From Ascaris suum (lineage: Eukaryota > Nematoda > Chromadorea > Rhabditida > Ascarididae), in contig CM024187.1 of NCBI GenBank assembly GCA_013433145.1, positions 19,085,826-19,149,825 of the forward strand: DNA of 64,000 bases. The letters are read 5' to 3'. This document shows, in pieces, positions 1-36,400 of the stretch. The translations under genes and the position numbers were made by a program. The first letter of the stretch is position 1. Every line of letters starts with the position of its first letter. The notes beneath the pieces were generated by a model. It searched no databases and was not told the DNA's origin. It worked only from the letters and a program-made list of their open reading frames with translations.

Positions 1-529
1 CACAAAGGACTTTCATCGGGTAGGATAAGTAGCTCCGAACGGATAAAGTTGTTTCGGTTGATATCAACTTCTATTAGTGGAAACGAACTCGGCCTCTCCC
101 CTTCCTTTTCATTTGTTTAGAAAACAAGAGCAATATTAGTTGAGGGGGTAGGGTGAGGAAACTGAATCACCACACTGATCAGGCGGCTCCAGTTTCGTGA
201 CAGACAGATATGTTGTGCGGATTTAGATTCACTGTCTTTGTTGAATATAAGTCTCGTTTAGAAAAGAAATGTTTTAGTGCATTTAGTAAATGACGATTTA
301 TAACTGCTGCAGGAGAATGGAGTGGTTTTTTAATTTGTTAAACAGAACCTATGGATGTGACAGGCGCAGAGAACGTAATAGGGCTGTTTAGCGTTTATGC
401 AAGAACTTGTCCTGTTATGAGTGAAGTGGAAAAATTCCACATGCATCTGCATGCTTGGAACAAGGACGATACGAGGTTTTTGCTGGTAACTTCTCAATCG
501 TTTTTTGAATGTGTTGCGTTATTTTGCAG

Positions 530-680
530 GCGATGCAGAGTATCATTTACGCTTCCAGCACAAATTGGACAGCTTCATGGATTGGATATCAGTAATCAAA
601 ATAGCGGATGCTGTCCCCGATTCTGAGATGAGCACTCTGGCACTTAATAAGCTTCAAACTCTCATCAACGGTGTCAGAAA
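530..680 (+). CDS. Internal exon of an unrecognised upstream gene
   Basis: An ATTTTGCAG acceptor is followed by 151 bp open in one frame (entry phase 1, exit phase 2) and a GTGAGC donor. The peptide is helical and amphipathic, beginning DAEYHLRFQHKLDSFMDW and ending TLINGVR. I do not recognise the family. The phase joins correctly to the next candidate exon at 1453 (AA+C, Asn). Its 5' exons would lie left of the window. Coding status is inferred from open frame, splice sites and phase only. Confidence 0.45.
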
Positions 681-1452
681 GTGAGCAAATGCGAAGCAGT
701 ACCTATTAATTCAAGCATAATGCGCAATTGAATGGAACGCCAGTTGTACATTGTAAAATGTTTGTTATTTAGATGAGCGCAAAACGATGCCAACGGCTGC
801 ACACCTTTTAAGCCATTGTTCAGATGCACTGCTCAAAAACACTTTTTGGCGTTATGTGCACGTCTCTTCCTAATTGCTTGGCACCGCCTTTAGTCTCTTT
901 GTTGTGGACTTCTATCTTATGGAAGGGCGGAAATCACTGCTCATAATTCTCATATGCTCGTGAATGGTGAGGATATATGCTAGAAATTAAAATGAGATGA
1001 CTTTGTGAGTCGGTGACGAGCGTTGTGGCTTACTTACTGTGTTAATTACTACGGTCGTTTTTCTATTGTTACCAGTTAATTTCCTTTAGGTATTTTTCCA
1101 CTTGTAATATTGTTGAAAGGTATCGAAAGAGATATCCCACTTCAGCACTGGTGAAATGTCTCACTTATTTAGCTCGGCAGTGTTTGTGAATCTGCGAAGT
1201 TGTTCTAGCTGGCGTTGTTATGTTATTTATACTAGTGTCTTTGTGCGTAATAGATCACAGAACGTTTTCTCGATGCATTAATGACCCAATGAAAAGTATT
1301 ATGTGTGTGGAAAAATCGTTTATTGAACATATCGCTTGTTTATCACCGATCATTCCCTCTATGTGCCGCTTCTCGATTGTGCTGCTAAAGAGGAACATCC
1401 CTTACAGTTATTATTTATCGTTTTCAAAGCTTTAAGTCTGAATAAATTGCAG

Positions 1453-1512
1453 CGCATATCGCGTTGAAATATTGCAGAATATTGTCGATTCAGCATTACT
1501 TTCGGACATAAG
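1453..1512 (+). CDS. Short internal exon of the same unrecognised gene
   Basis: Acceptor AAATTGCAG, donor GTATAT, 60 bp, entering and leaving in phase 2. It reads AYRVEILQNIVDSALLSDI, continuing the helical character of the previous exon. Its exit phase also matches the G before the TBCD start codon, so a cis-spliced N-terminal extension of TBCD cannot be excluded, although TBCD is already full length without it. Confidence 0.4.
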
Positions 1513-2147
1513 GTATATCAACGAGCACATTCACCCATGTGGACTAATGTCACGGGTTCAAGAACGTGACGGCCAATTTAAAACGGCTTTCATTGGTTCT
1601 CGTTGATTTGATTCGTCGGCGAAAGTGAGATTGTGACATCACCTTACGGTAGTCCGCGGAGCTGCTTACTAAGCTTTGATATTTCGCCAGTTGAAACTAC
1701 CGGACGGAAATGTAAACACATAGACACGCACTGTTGGGAAAGACTTGAAGGTGTTTAATAAAAGCAGTCGAGCGAGAGAACTGAACGCTTTAGCGGTTTT
1801 TAGCAATTTCAATTTGTAAGTACAGCTCGAAGAAGAATTAGTCGGATGATGATGAAGAAGCGAGACTGATATCTTACAGGAACCGACGACCCAGTCATAC
1901 ATGGGCACTTCACCGATTTTGGGGTTGTTTTGTGATTGAGAATATCGAGCAAAGTTCGGCACTCAAATGTTCGAGCAGGATTTAAAGCCATTTTTGCTGA
2001 GGTCATCCAACATTGGTTACTATATGAGCCTAACTCAGAGTATAATAGACAGCTATCCTAACCGTGCATATGAAAGTATTCTGTCCTCTAGTTGTTGATT
2101 CTACTTCAATGTTTTTATAAGAAGCACAACAAATATCAAAGTTGCAG

Positions 2148-2198
2148 CGTCCTCAGATTCAGTTGAGAATTCAAGTGAAATCCAGCGCTCAAAATTAG
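2148..2198 (+). CDS. Candidate small exon of the upstream gene
   Basis: Acceptor AAAGTTGCAG and donor GTGCTG frame a 51-bp Ser/Glu-rich segment (SSDSVENSSEIQRSKL), phase 1 to phase 1. It joins across a very short intron (about 41 bp) to the next candidate exon. An exon converting phase 2 to phase 1 is still needed after 1512; a candidate acceptor lies near 1880 but its reading is not convincing. Confidence 0.3.
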   Translation, partial: RPQIQLRIQVKSSAQN

Positions 2199-2239
2199 GT
2201 GCTGAATCAATTTCGTTTTTAATAACTCATTCATCGCAG

Positions 2240-2367
2240 CTATAGCGAAGCTGCAATACTCAGCGCAGATGTGCATGACTCTATGTGGCGAAATGATCCT
2301 TACTGCTAATGCAGCAGTGAAACGATTGCGCCGCAATATAGCATCTGGCAATTGCGCCACTAAGTGA
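2240..2367 (+). CDS. Candidate terminal exon of the upstream gene
   Basis: After acceptor ATCGCAG the frame runs 42 codons to a TGA. It contains the stretch QMCMTLCGEMILTANAAV and a basic end (VKRLRRNIASGNCATK). Phase agrees with the preceding candidate exon. Family not recognised. An antisense frame covers the same bases, so strand is not proven. Confidence 0.3.
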
Positions 2368-4510
2368 GAGTGCAGTGTGTGGCGGCGAGAGCTGTCTGGG
2401 ATTCTTAGAGAATGCTGGTAAAATCGTTGAGGGAGCGTTTTATAGGAGCGTATTTGGTTGTTTCTAGTACCGCTAAGGGCAGTATTTAGGCTCGCAGCTG
2501 CTTGTGCTTTATAGAACTACCTGAGTTTGCGGTCTGGTTGAAACTAGTGGTTGCTGACGATGTCAAATTATACAGTGTCAACTCAGGTGAAATCGAGTAG
2601 TCGTTGAAGAAGATCCAAGAATGGCCAAAAAACTGACACCTGCATACTGCGATGAATTGTTTATAGAACGGCGATTGTTCATCCTGCCAGGAATAATCCT
2701 GAATTCAATATGCACTAAATGGCTGCGATACGTTTTGGTCCTCTCGTAGGTAAGTTAATCAAACAATTCTAGAAGCCCCTCGGTTTCTGCGCTAGAATTG
2801 CGGAATTGGGGATAGGGGGTATTACGAGAAACTTCACTTAAATGTAGGTTCTTTAAAGCCTAGACGATGTACTATAGATGTTATCGGAGTTTTTGGAATT
2901 GACAGTAAGCTTGTTAACCACATCAGAAGCACTAGCTGTTCCTTTCCCACCCCCCCCCCCTCCGGAACTACTTCAGGAGCACATCATCATGAGCTATTCA
3001 AAAAGGTGTGGGAGTCGATTCACGAATGCAGGTGTACTCTCAGGAAGTTCATCGATGAGAGCAAACTTCAAAAAGCAAACTTCAAAAGTGGTCGATCGTT
3101 CGTTTGTAGTCGAACGTTTTGTTATGTGTGCTTCTAGTGGCCCATTGTTTTATATATGTTCTAGTGTTTTCAAATTTAATTCCTTATTGAGTACTGCTGC
3201 TGAGTTCAGCTACTATGCCATTTAAGCTCTAGTCAGTGCATGTGCAGTTCAATAATTTGGTATTGGTCTGGGCGGTAACTACACCAATAAAGAGTAGCCT
3301 AATTCTCAGAACAGAACTCAGCCTAATCCTTAAATTGATTATGACTTATTAGGGGCATAATTGTCCGAGACGCAGCTGTTGTGGCTTTCGCTTAACCACT
3401 AAATACTCGTCGAAAAGATGATGCTGAGATTACTGTTTAATTTGCGGTGAGTTTCTTTTGGTTGCATATTCGATTTTATGGTTGTAGAGAGCATTTTCAG
3501 CATTGAGCACAAAGTGATGTGTCTTTTTTTGCATCAGACGAAGGAAATTAGGGCGATATGGCGTGTTTCACAAGGTTTCGCCTGGTTAACTTTGTTGCGC
3601 GACCATTGCGCATCTGGCTTTAACAGCTTCGACGATTGCACCTTCCTTTGTGGTTTTAAGGCGAAGAGGATGGTAAGGTGGAGGAAAAAATTTAGCCCGC
3701 CTCCTTGCTGTCGTTTTCTCAGAACGATTCTGCCTAGGTATACGTTTTTATGAGTATATTCTCGATTTAAAGGTAATGTGTGGTTTTTCTGACATTACGC
3801 AATTCACAGTCTTTGAAAGAATTTGCACGAACATAAGCAAGAGTTTCAGCCAGCCAGGATAACATGCTCCTCGAAGAGTGCTTCGAACAGCTTTTATTTT
3901 CATATGCAACATTCCCCTTGAGACTGTTACAAGAGCGGGTGGTGTCGAAATTTCATGAGACACCTCAATCGTTTCGATATCCGTCTTATTGCAAAACAGA
4001 ATTTAGATGTTCCTGTTGTTAGGTTTTTACGGTGGTGTGCTATTTAAATGATATCCTACGAGATACACCCCTTTAAGTGGTACTTGAATTTATTACAACC
4101 TGAAATTATAATTAGGTCAAGATTATATCTATGAAATAGAGAGATTGCTTTGTGTTATTGGGTAAAAGAATGCTCATCGGCTTATTTTTGGGGCCGTGCT
4201 TCCTTACTCAACTGTTGTTTATTGCATTCAACTCAACTTTTTCACTGATTGCTTTTCTATACTCTCTCGTTCTACTTGTTCATTTCATTAAGAACGTTAT
4301 TCTCGCTTAATTTGTACCATAGTTGCAATATTTCATGTCACCACTCCGCTTTCCCCCCTTCCTCCCTCTCTTTTTGCTAATAGTTCATCACTTCTTTTTT
4401 TCCGCCGCTACGTTTGGTGAGGTTTTTGATAGAATGTCGCGTTTTTGCATCGTACTTTGTTTATTTTTATGGTACTTTTTTGCACCGCCCATAGATTAAA
4501 TTGTTTGCAG
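2368..4510. other. Intergenic stretch upstream of TBCD
   Basis: No convincing coding exon. It holds a C11 run at 2950-2960 and several short AT-rich frames. A frame around 2605-2750 reads like protein but ends in a stop exactly at a GTAAGT motif, so I did not call it. The TBCD promoter is expected here; no specific element is recognisable. Confidence 0.5.
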
Positions 4511-4511
4511 G

Positions 4512-4512
<1 letters not shown>
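4509..4512 (+). promoter_or_regulatory. Probable spliced-leader acceptor before TBCD
   Basis: TTGTTTGCAG is followed by one G and then the start codon. A 3' splice site this close to an ATG is typical of nematode SL trans-splicing. The alternative is cis-splicing from an upstream exon, which the exit phase of the exon ending at 1512 would allow. Confidence 0.45.
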
Positions 4513-27297
<22,785 letters not shown>

Positions 27298-30200
27298 GTG
27301 CTGCCTTCGGCTTGTTCTTGTCGTTCTACTTTGTTCCCATTGGCCTGAAGTTTACACCAATGGAAAACAGTTTCACGGAAAAATTATAAGCATTAAACAA
27401 ATCTCTCGCCTTATAATTTTATAACTTGAACAACGAACAGTGTGGGAAACAGTTGAAGCTTTGTTTGTAGTGAGCAGGACTCTTTGCAGCGGAGTTTTTC
27501 TGCTAGGTACGTTTGACGATTTGTCATAAAATTGCAACGGTTTGAAAAAATTTGCAACTGCATGGCACCTTAGTATCGGAATTATCGAAAGTTGCACATC
27601 TCAACAGGTAGGCCGTAGATGGCTCTCCTTAATACTCGAAATGAAATATAACCAACCGTAAAAATGGTGATTTAAATGTATGCTGTCGAGAAATATTATA
27701 TTACTGTGTTATTGTATTTTCTCCTGAAAAGTACATTATTGTATTTTCGCCCAATTTATTTTCGAATGTTGACTTTACTAAGAGAATACATTATATGATA
27801 ATGAGTGGTGAGACTTGCGATGGATGCTGGATTACGAGGTGTTTATTTTTATCGGAGTCGGAGGTTATGTGATAATTTTCGACTGCACTAGGAGTCGACA
27901 TGAGTTGTGCTTTCAATGCGATGTTTTGTCACTTGCGAATCTCAGATTTAATTTTATTTGATTTAAGTTTGTAATTCACACAATGTTACATATGATTTCG
28001 CTTGCCTGTCGTACCGCATATGGAACAGCTGTTTAGTGTTTCATTACTGCAAGCTCTGATTATTTACTTCACAGAATTATCTTGTATGTGTGAAGAGTGT
28101 AGAAAAAAAGCTCCTAATACCATAAGCGAAAATTCCATTCGAATTTTCAACGGAAGAATGAATTCTACAGACGAAATGAAACGTTGTATGAGAAAAGAAG
28201 TGGTTGTGGCAAATTTTGTGTGCTTTAATGTTGGCTAACTTTGCTTTGGCCTATCGAACCATTAAAACGTTCTGATAAATGACGATTGATATTCGTGTTG
28301 TTTATAGTCTAGTTGAGGTGACGGCACACTGCTGTGAGCATATGTGCTATTCGTTTGATCTTCACTTAGTTCCCATATTTTGAAATTGTCGAATTCTTCT
28401 GGAAATTACTTTGATATTTTCTAATGTCAGCATTTTATTGCCAATGATAGAAGCGTGGTTTTAATTTGTTGCCGTGTACATTTGCGCTTTCGCAGTGTTG
28501 TTTCACCTTTTATTTATTCGCATATAAACCTTCAAGATTGTGTTGTGAGGTGATTTTTTAATGCAATTTTGATATATCGCTCACCTTACAATTATCGCCA
28601 CACATTTTTTTATTTCGTGAGATATGTTTTTCTCTCAATGTGCATTTCATATTTTCATAGCCAAAGGTCGGAATTCGAGTCCCATCACTTCACACACCTT
28701 TCTTTTCCTTTCATGTTTTTAGGCTGTACATTGTTGCCGTATACGATTTTCGACTTGGGCTCAATTGGTTGCATGTTTGAGTGTTTTTATTTTTGCTTTT
28801 TAAATCCCATTCTTCTAGCTGTTTTTCATTCTTTAGAGTGGGACAAATTGCTGATTCCAATGACCGTTTTCCAGATCGTAAAAGAAGATTATTTCAAGGG
28901 TATTTATAGATGTGCTCAAATATATCCGAAATTTTCGATGAGCATAAGGCATTTTTCCTGGAATTTATATTTTTTGGAAGAGCGAGGAAGATGCGTTCTA
29001 ATTACCACTAAGGGAAATCCAGTCCACAATGGGGGGTGGAATTCAAAACCGCAACACTTTTTCTCCGTCATCTCTTCGCCTTGAGACTCCTATTGCTTCT
29101 TGCTAGCTACAGATGTGGTGTATATTTCTCACATATCGTTCCACGTGGTAGTGTTTATTTCATGTTCCTAAACTTGGTGTACTTACTATTTACATTCCAT
29201 AAATAACAGGGTGAGTTGAGTGCAGAAGAGTGAAACTGAACTGAAATTATCCATCGATGATGATTTCTTTCCACTCACTATTTCTTTGAAAGGAAGCTTG
29301 TTATCATGCTTTCATGATGTTGCTTAGAGTACACGATCTTATTTAAGGTTAAGGGTTAAATATTAGTGCATCGTTATGAAGGTTTTAGAGAATATTTGGA
29401 GATATTTCGTTGTCGCGTTTTATGAACAACTATCCTCACAAAGTGCGTTTCTATTCTATAATTTGCTTTTTTTTGGAAACAGCAGTTGTCGTACATTCAG
29501 CTGAAATTTTTCTATTTATGAGGATGAGCATTCACAAACTTAAAAAAAAGGTAATAAATATATCCTGCATATTATGCTGAGAGATAATATATTTAAGGAT
29601 AAAGAACTTTTTTGCCAACGTTTTCTCTTTTTTTTTGTGTGTGTATTTTAGATGATTGTTGATTGACTTATCGAATGAGCTGTTAGTTCTGCTTCAATTA
29701 GATGGTCGAATTCACTTTCGTTCTATTTTCTAATTTCTATTTGCGCTTTTTAGGTATTCTCTTTCAGTTGTGTGGAATAAACAGATTGCGAATGGGTTGT
29801 TTGTCTTGAATGCCTTATTGCAAAAGAATCATCAGAATCTGCATCTCCCCCACCTCAGCAAGATTAGCGTTCACTTGCATCGATCAATGAGATCATTAAA
29901 GTTAGCAAAACTGATTTATGCTTGTGTAGTATCATTTACATATATCGACTGCTTTATTCACGCATATATTGCCCGAGGGTGTTACGTCCGATTGCTGCAT
30001 CTCAGTTTTAAGCTTGCATAAATGGGGAACTATATCATAGATAAATGTCCGTCAAAATCTTCGTGGAAACGTTGTATTCGTCCGTTCAGTGGATTCTGAC
30101 TTGGAGAGTGTTCGTGTAGTTGTTTTTCTTTTTCTTTTTTCAGCGTCACACATCTATGTGTGAATCAGTTGCCAGCCTATAAATCTTCAACATTTTCATT

Positions 30201-33200
30201 GACATCTTTCTTCGCAACCGAAGTGGCCTGATCACTGAATTTCGCTATGCTGTCTTTTCTGTGAAAACTATTGTGTTTTTGAAGTGATGGAATTCCAAAG
30301 GAGATACACCTTCTTCCGACCCCTTTGTCCGTTTATTTCGATTTATGTTATGTGCTTTAGTTGCGAATCGAACATTTCTGGGAATATGGGAGTACATAAA
30401 AGGAATAAGGAATTCTAGGAATATAAACGGACCTTATATTCAGCCTGTCTGTGCTTGAGAAAGCCAAGTTGTGAAGTGTGGTCGGTGCGGTGACGATCTG
30501 AAAGTGTCTGTTTTTGCAATTCGAACGACTCTGAATGAAATTTATTTCCGGATTGCTAGAAAACGAGTCGGCTTAGGAGAGAGCCTTTTGAAAAACGGTC
30601 GTCGATTAGCAGCGGGCAGGATTCTTGCGGCAGTTGATGCCATATTTTTATCTTCAACGTCGCCGCACATGTTCACCCTTTCGTTTTTTTTCCGAGCTGG
30701 TTTTTGACAAAACAAGCAAATTTATAAATGAATTCTACTCACTGATTAGAACCCCAAAATTTCGCAGTGGTCAATATTTGTTGGGGGCTGCTCTGTCTTC
30801 AATTTCAACTAAAACTTCGAGTGCGAAATGCAACGACAACGAGAAGTGGGGTTTCCCTTTGTATGTGTGTGGGGGGGGGGGGGGAGGAAGGTGGGGGAGA
30901 GGAGGAAAAGGAGGGAAGGGGAGAGGCATTCCTGATGCTTAACGAAAACATTCGGGGTATCCAAACGTAAACAGTTTAAAACATTCACCGTAGTGGTAAG
31001 ACACCCCCAAAGAACCCACTTGTCGTTTTATTGGTAATCCCATCATAGACGTTAAAAGTAAGACCATATGAGACGCCTACGAAGCGGGATAAAGTGTTCG
31101 AAAAATTCGCTCCACAGTGGAAATCGAAAAAAGAACACCAACTCGCAAAACGTTCATTGCCGAAACTTTTCACCGTGTTGGGCGATGTTAATGTTGCTCA
31201 TCTCATCGAAGCCGGCATGTAATCCTTCTGAAGGCACCTGCCTCTGGATGTGGGAATTTTCGGAATGCTGCAGCTGAGGAAAACAAACTCAAAAACCTAT
31301 GCACTTGAACTATTGAAACGCCCCCGCAAACTCTGCGATCCCTTCGCGTCTACGCACATTAGAAAATCTCTCGTGTTTCTGTGTTGCTTTTCGGAACCGA
31401 GTTGGCATTCAATGCATAGTATTCTTGCTTTGTTTTACTGGATAGAGAACCTGTTAAAGCATGATGCAGATGATTTCGCGGTCTTGAGCGACTGCAGTTC
31501 TTCGTCAATTCTTTTGTTGTGGTGCGAGTGACGCCGGCGTAGTTAATGATACGGTGTAGGCGAAGTGCGTTGCGGATCCATTCTGGGTAAACGTGGGATG
31601 TGGACGTTTTTATTGCATCCTCTGGTGCGTTTTTGCATTGCAAAGCACGTGTTTAACCAAATTTTTGTTCGCTTTTCTCCTGACAACTCAGTGAAGTTGT
31701 AATTGCGAAGCAGTGCCTAGGGATTTCTGAAGCTTCAAAACTGCGTGGTTCAAATCGGTTTTGCTTGTTGGTAATTTAGGCTAGTGAGCCGTTTACTTGG
31801 TTGCGTGAGAAGGAAGCCATAGGATTCTTTTCATCCCGAAGCTCCTTTTAAATAGGAAAGAATTGTTGTGTTTGATAGTTGCTCATTCTGCGGTGATAAC
31901 TGCTGATTTTCTGCTAGTGGTATATCATATTCCTGATACGCTTATCAGGTAGGTTTATGGAATTGTCTCTGCCTCGACCATCACCGCAGTTCTAGCATGT
32001 TTGTGGAATTTACCGTAAGAATTATGCGAAAAAGTGCATCGCTGAAATCGAGGATGTGTTATGCCTAGTTTTCCAGCATGTTTCGAGTGATAAAGACCGC
32101 GCAGTGTGGAGTGGATTTCCGGGTGCGTAGATGATGGCATTTTTTCTCGAATCACGGCAGTGAGTTGTAAAGTATCATCTAGGCTGACACGCGCTGAACC
32201 TTTTTTTTTCTTGTTTCGAAGAAACTCGTCGCATGTGGAATGGTAGTGTGCCGCAACGATAATTGCCGCATTTTCCTATTTACGAACACACGGACTAGCA
32301 ACGTTCGCAACTTTGCACTGCTAACGCATATTCTATGAGAGGGGCTTATGAACGAGGAAATGTTTTTTTAAAACTTTGAGGCAGGTATTTCGCCTTGTCT
32401 AGAAGGTGAGAGAAAGAGGGTAAATGACGCTGGCATTGGAAAAATCAGTTCGAAGACCATTAAGGTTAAAAGGTTCGGATGTTAGCACTAGTTTTGGGGG
32501 TGAGACAAAGGGGAACGGTGAAACCTCCTCAGCTTAATTTTTTTTTCTCCTGGCTTTTTCAGCAAAAGTGAGAAATAATAAATTCGCCTGAGCGTTACTA
32601 AAATCTCGAGAAATGGGATCGTTCTATTTGCCATCGGGGATCTAGCACTTAAAACTGATTATGATCTAATGGGACTGTTTGAGCGAAACAATCTATGACC
32701 TAAGAGGCTTGCTTCAGAGGATAGTTTAGCGCATAGCAATACACTGACATATCAGAGCAGTGCAATTTTGAAGGTGTTGAAGTGCCGATGTGTCTCAGCA
32801 ACGTTGCTCGTCTTATTCAACACATTTCTTGTCCGTATTATTGTCATTTTTCTCACTCCCTCAAAGGAAGAAAAACGAAAAGAGGAAGAGTCGAGAAGAA
32901 TTGCAATTGAATTCGGTTTCCCTTAATACCTCATATGTCATGCTTTCTTTTTTAAAGATACACAATACGTGTAGATGTGCAAATAGGTGGAAATGATACT
33001 AGGTAAAAAGCATATGTTATAGGCGCCTTTTAGTGAGCTGTTGACCTCATTTTGTGTCGCATTTTTGGTTGTATTTGCCGTCTTCTTCGAACGCATTAGA
33101 TGAAGTCAACTTTTTGCCTATATCGACATATTTTTGTAGTTTTCGTTTGCTTATAACCGCCGATTAATCTTTCTGAAGGTTTTTCTAGAAGCGATTTAAA

Positions 33201-33360
33201 CGATTGAGAACGAATGTTTATGGCTGTTCTTCCTAAACAGTCAAATCATTCGGGAATCGTTATCATTTTATTTATTGTTTTATGCATTATCTTTTCATTT
33301 ACTGATTGGTAAGCGTTCGTATTGTTTCGATTCGTTGTTTTATTTTAAGATAAGGATTTC
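27298..33360. other. Intergenic region between TBCD and CTNNBL1
   Basis: About 6 kb, AT-rich in the first half. It holds the TBCD 3' UTR, a 171-codon T-rich open frame at 28569-29084 without recognisable features, a G/purine tract at 30871-30926, and a coding-looking + frame at 31049-31219 (KRDKVFEKFAPQWKSKKEH) of unknown origin. No tRNA or SL RNA gene was recognised. The CTNNBL1 promoter should lie in its right part. Confidence 0.5.
30871..30926 (+). repeat. G14 run followed by a purine-only tract
   Basis: Fourteen consecutive G, then about 40 nearly pure A/G bases with several further G runs. It is a candidate G-quadruplex or triplex-forming tract. Confidence 0.85.
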
Positions 33361-33391
33361 AGTTGAAATAACTCTTAAAAACGAGTGCAAA
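33355..33391 (+). promoter_or_regulatory. Possible spliced-leader acceptor before CTNNBL1
   Basis: AGGATTTCAG ends at 33362, 28 nt before the ATG, in a TTTTATTTTAAG context. It may be a trans-splice acceptor or an intron in the 5' UTR. Confidence 0.35.
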
Positions 33392-33435
33392 TGTCGTCGA
33401 TCGACGTCACCGAAATATTACGTGCGTCATTAGAG
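33391..33435 (+). CDS. CTNNBL1: CTNNBL1 exon 1
   Basis: Fifteen codons, MSSIDVTEILRASLE, resembling the human start MDVGELLSYQP. Exits phase 0 at GTTCGT. Confidence 0.8.
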
Positions 33436-36400
33436 GTTCGTTCGTTTCTTCTTTTTTTTTTTTTACCTCTTCCTTTCGCATCGTTTCCATTTCCTTTTCC
33501 TGCTTCCGTAATTGTTTTGAAACGATAATAGCAAATTGCAGTGAGCGAATGACCTAAACAAAATACACTTTTAACTTATGGTTCTTACCTGTGAATTTGA
33601 TAATTTTTAAATCTATAATATTCCTGTTTCTTTCGCCTACCTTTTCGCAGCGCCTATTGCTAGTGTTCAAAGTGCGGTTGCGAATCGAGCCATTTGCGGT
33701 ATTAAAATGTTGCTCAACAGATGATGTGACTTTTCTTGATTTATAAGCTAGCTGAAATACAGTTTCGGTCGTATAAGTGGAAGCAACACGTTCGAAAATT
33801 TGGACCACAACGGGTGGTATTAGAGTAGTAGAGTAATTGAGACACAGTGGATTGTTGCAGCCGTTGAAGAAAAAGCCGCGTATTAACGACATGGATGGTA
33901 TTTCAACGGCGACCGCAAATACGGCCGACATCCTGGCAGCACTGGAAAAAGACACATCTCGAGCGGAGGTCGTTGATGAGATAGTCGTCAAAAGGACCGT
34001 CCTCCAGGTTTACGACTTTGCTGTTTACTGCGTCTTTTGTTTGCATTACCTGTATTTCTTTCTACGAGCAGCGCATTCTTTGATGTCCATTAAAGTAGGT
34101 CTCCTTCCACTCAAACAGGGAACTCTTATTTAATAATAACTTTTTCTTTCTTTATTAGACGGAAGATATACCGTTCTATGAGAGAGGAGCCAAAGTTGAT
34201 CTTATCGGCAGGAGAGTCGTTTAACGTAACGAATTGTTGTATTTTTGGTTGCTGTATTGTTAACTGTAGGACACGTATGGCCCGAAAGATGAGAGGGGCA
34301 GTTAACTAGAAGAGATGGGAGGGGGGGGGGGACCTCATGGCACATGATAGCAATTCTTAGACTCTCTTTCCTTCTCTTCCCTCCCTCGTGTTTTTTGTAC
34401 GTCGATTTGGCTAAGTGAAAATATGCGTGCATTACTGTGCACATTTCTTTTTTTGCTGACGTTTATGAACGTGGTTAGTCCAGTTGTTTTTGCCATTTAT
34501 CCGCGTTTAAAGATCTATAGCATCTTTTGCAGAGGCGCCGGAAGTACCTAGACATTTTCCGAAATCAAAAAATTCAATATTTCGATTTCGGAGAGACGGA
34601 GAGAGCCAAGGAGGGAGGGAAGGGGAAAACGCAGGGAGGAGCGAGAGAGTCGAGAAAAAGTCGAAGAAGGTTTTAGGATGGCTAGGCTGTTTTTGTTCAT
34701 GTAGCGATAGCGTCTCTTCAAGAATCTTTCCTCATTTTTAAATGTCGGAGTAATTTCAAATCTCTTTGGACAACTCACCGATGTGTTTCTTTCTTTTTAA
34801 TAAATCATTCTGGAATAGGGGATACTTTAGATGGCGCTTAAATGCTTCCAAAATTCTGCAATACTTTCTGCGACCTCGTGATGGGTTTTGTTTGACACCC
34901 GAAGAGATTACCTTTACTGTTAAACTGCTGGTGAGTACTCAACACAGTAACCGTTATGTGTACGAGCAAACAATTTAGTCCGAGCGAAAAGGTTCTTGCC
35001 GTTATTAAGTCGTTTCTTTGAATATTTTAACTGCAAAGATCAATGTTTTGAACTTGCCGCTAGTCAAAGGATCGCTTTTTGAAGTCATTAATAATCTGAT
35101 GAACTGATACGACTATGCTCACATTTTTTGGGGCCTCTTCCACGTTTTTCTCTTCGTAGTAATGGGGACAGCATCACGTCTCCGCCCCACCTTCAACTGC
35201 CTTCCCCTCCTCCCGATGACTTTGATGTTGGTAATTGTTTTAGCACTTAGGTTTTTTTTTTGCTGTCACGATCTGATCACTTTTCTCTTTTCATTTGTCA
35301 TGTGCATTAGCAAGGCATCGTCAATTCAAGGAGGAGGTATGGGCGGAGAGGGTCTTTGAGTTGGATGGAGCCATCTTACCATTCAGGAGCTTCAGCGACA
35401 AAATTTTTCTACAGGGATCTGAAATTGGTGCACAAACTAATACAAGCTTGAGTCACGTCTAATAAAGGTGCTGTTGAGTTATTGATGTCATATTTTTTGC
35501 AAGCATCGAAAGTGAACTCTGCAGGCATCTCACTGTGTTTCCCACAGGTGTTTTTTAGTTGGAAAAACGTTGCCTAAGGAACCGTGAAATGCGCATAAAG
35601 TACGGAGATGATCCGACGAGGTTCATGGACAGCGAGGTCGACCTCAACTTCGCAATTCAGGTTCTATATTTTTCTTTTGCGCCGCACACAGTCACTGTTG
35701 TTTTATTTGCTGGAATTTTCCAGCTTAATGGCATCAAACTCTCCTTTGCGACTTATTGAAAGATCTCGCGATTCCGGCCTCTTTTCGTATAAACCTTTTG
35801 AGAAAGTGACATGAAAAATTCAGGTCTTTTTCTACTGGTCAACATTTCCATCAGTAGTTGTGCTGGCTTGCCAAGAGACTTGGGATGACCTTGGCAACGA
35901 GAACTGTGACTCCGAAATTCGGGGCGCACGAAATGTTTGAAGAAAAGCCTTGAGAATTGTGGCGCTTCGAGGCTTCTTTGAGTCTATAAAAAAATCTCGC
36001 CTTTTCCTGTAAAATCGGTAATGCGTGAGAATGGCAACAACTAATTTTCTTGATTATTTAGCTTGGGGGAATGTATAACATTGTATTGTGAGTGAAGAAA
36101 TGTTGCGGTTTAATTGAATTCAAGCAATAGTTTGGTTTGGCGATGTTTTCTTAAAGCACATAATATCAGAGCGGAAAGCAGTTGATAGAGGGACCTGGAG
36201 TAGGTGAAACGTTTCTCGACGCCACGTCCTTATTGAATTGATGGAAAATTTACTTGACGAGAACGTTGCGGTTCAGTGTGGCTTAAATTATAATTTACAC
36301 AGCACAACAGACGATGCTGATAGGAACTTATAGGCTGTACGCATTCTCTTGAGTTGATGTCCCGAAGATCGTTATCGGTCCGCGAAGTTCGACGCCCTAA

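Noticed and set aside
2605..2753. Plus frame reading VEEDPRMAKKLTPAYCDELF
   Set aside because: The frame ends in a TAG exactly at a GTAAGT motif and no acceptor gives it a usable phase.
28569..29084. 171-codon open frame between TBCD and CTNNBL1
   Set aside because: T-rich with Phe/Tyr/Ser bias, starts at a non-ATG codon, no domain or conserved pattern.
33554..33991. 145-codon minus-strand frame
   Set aside because: Shadow of CTNNBL1 exon 2, which has homology and matching phases on the + strand.
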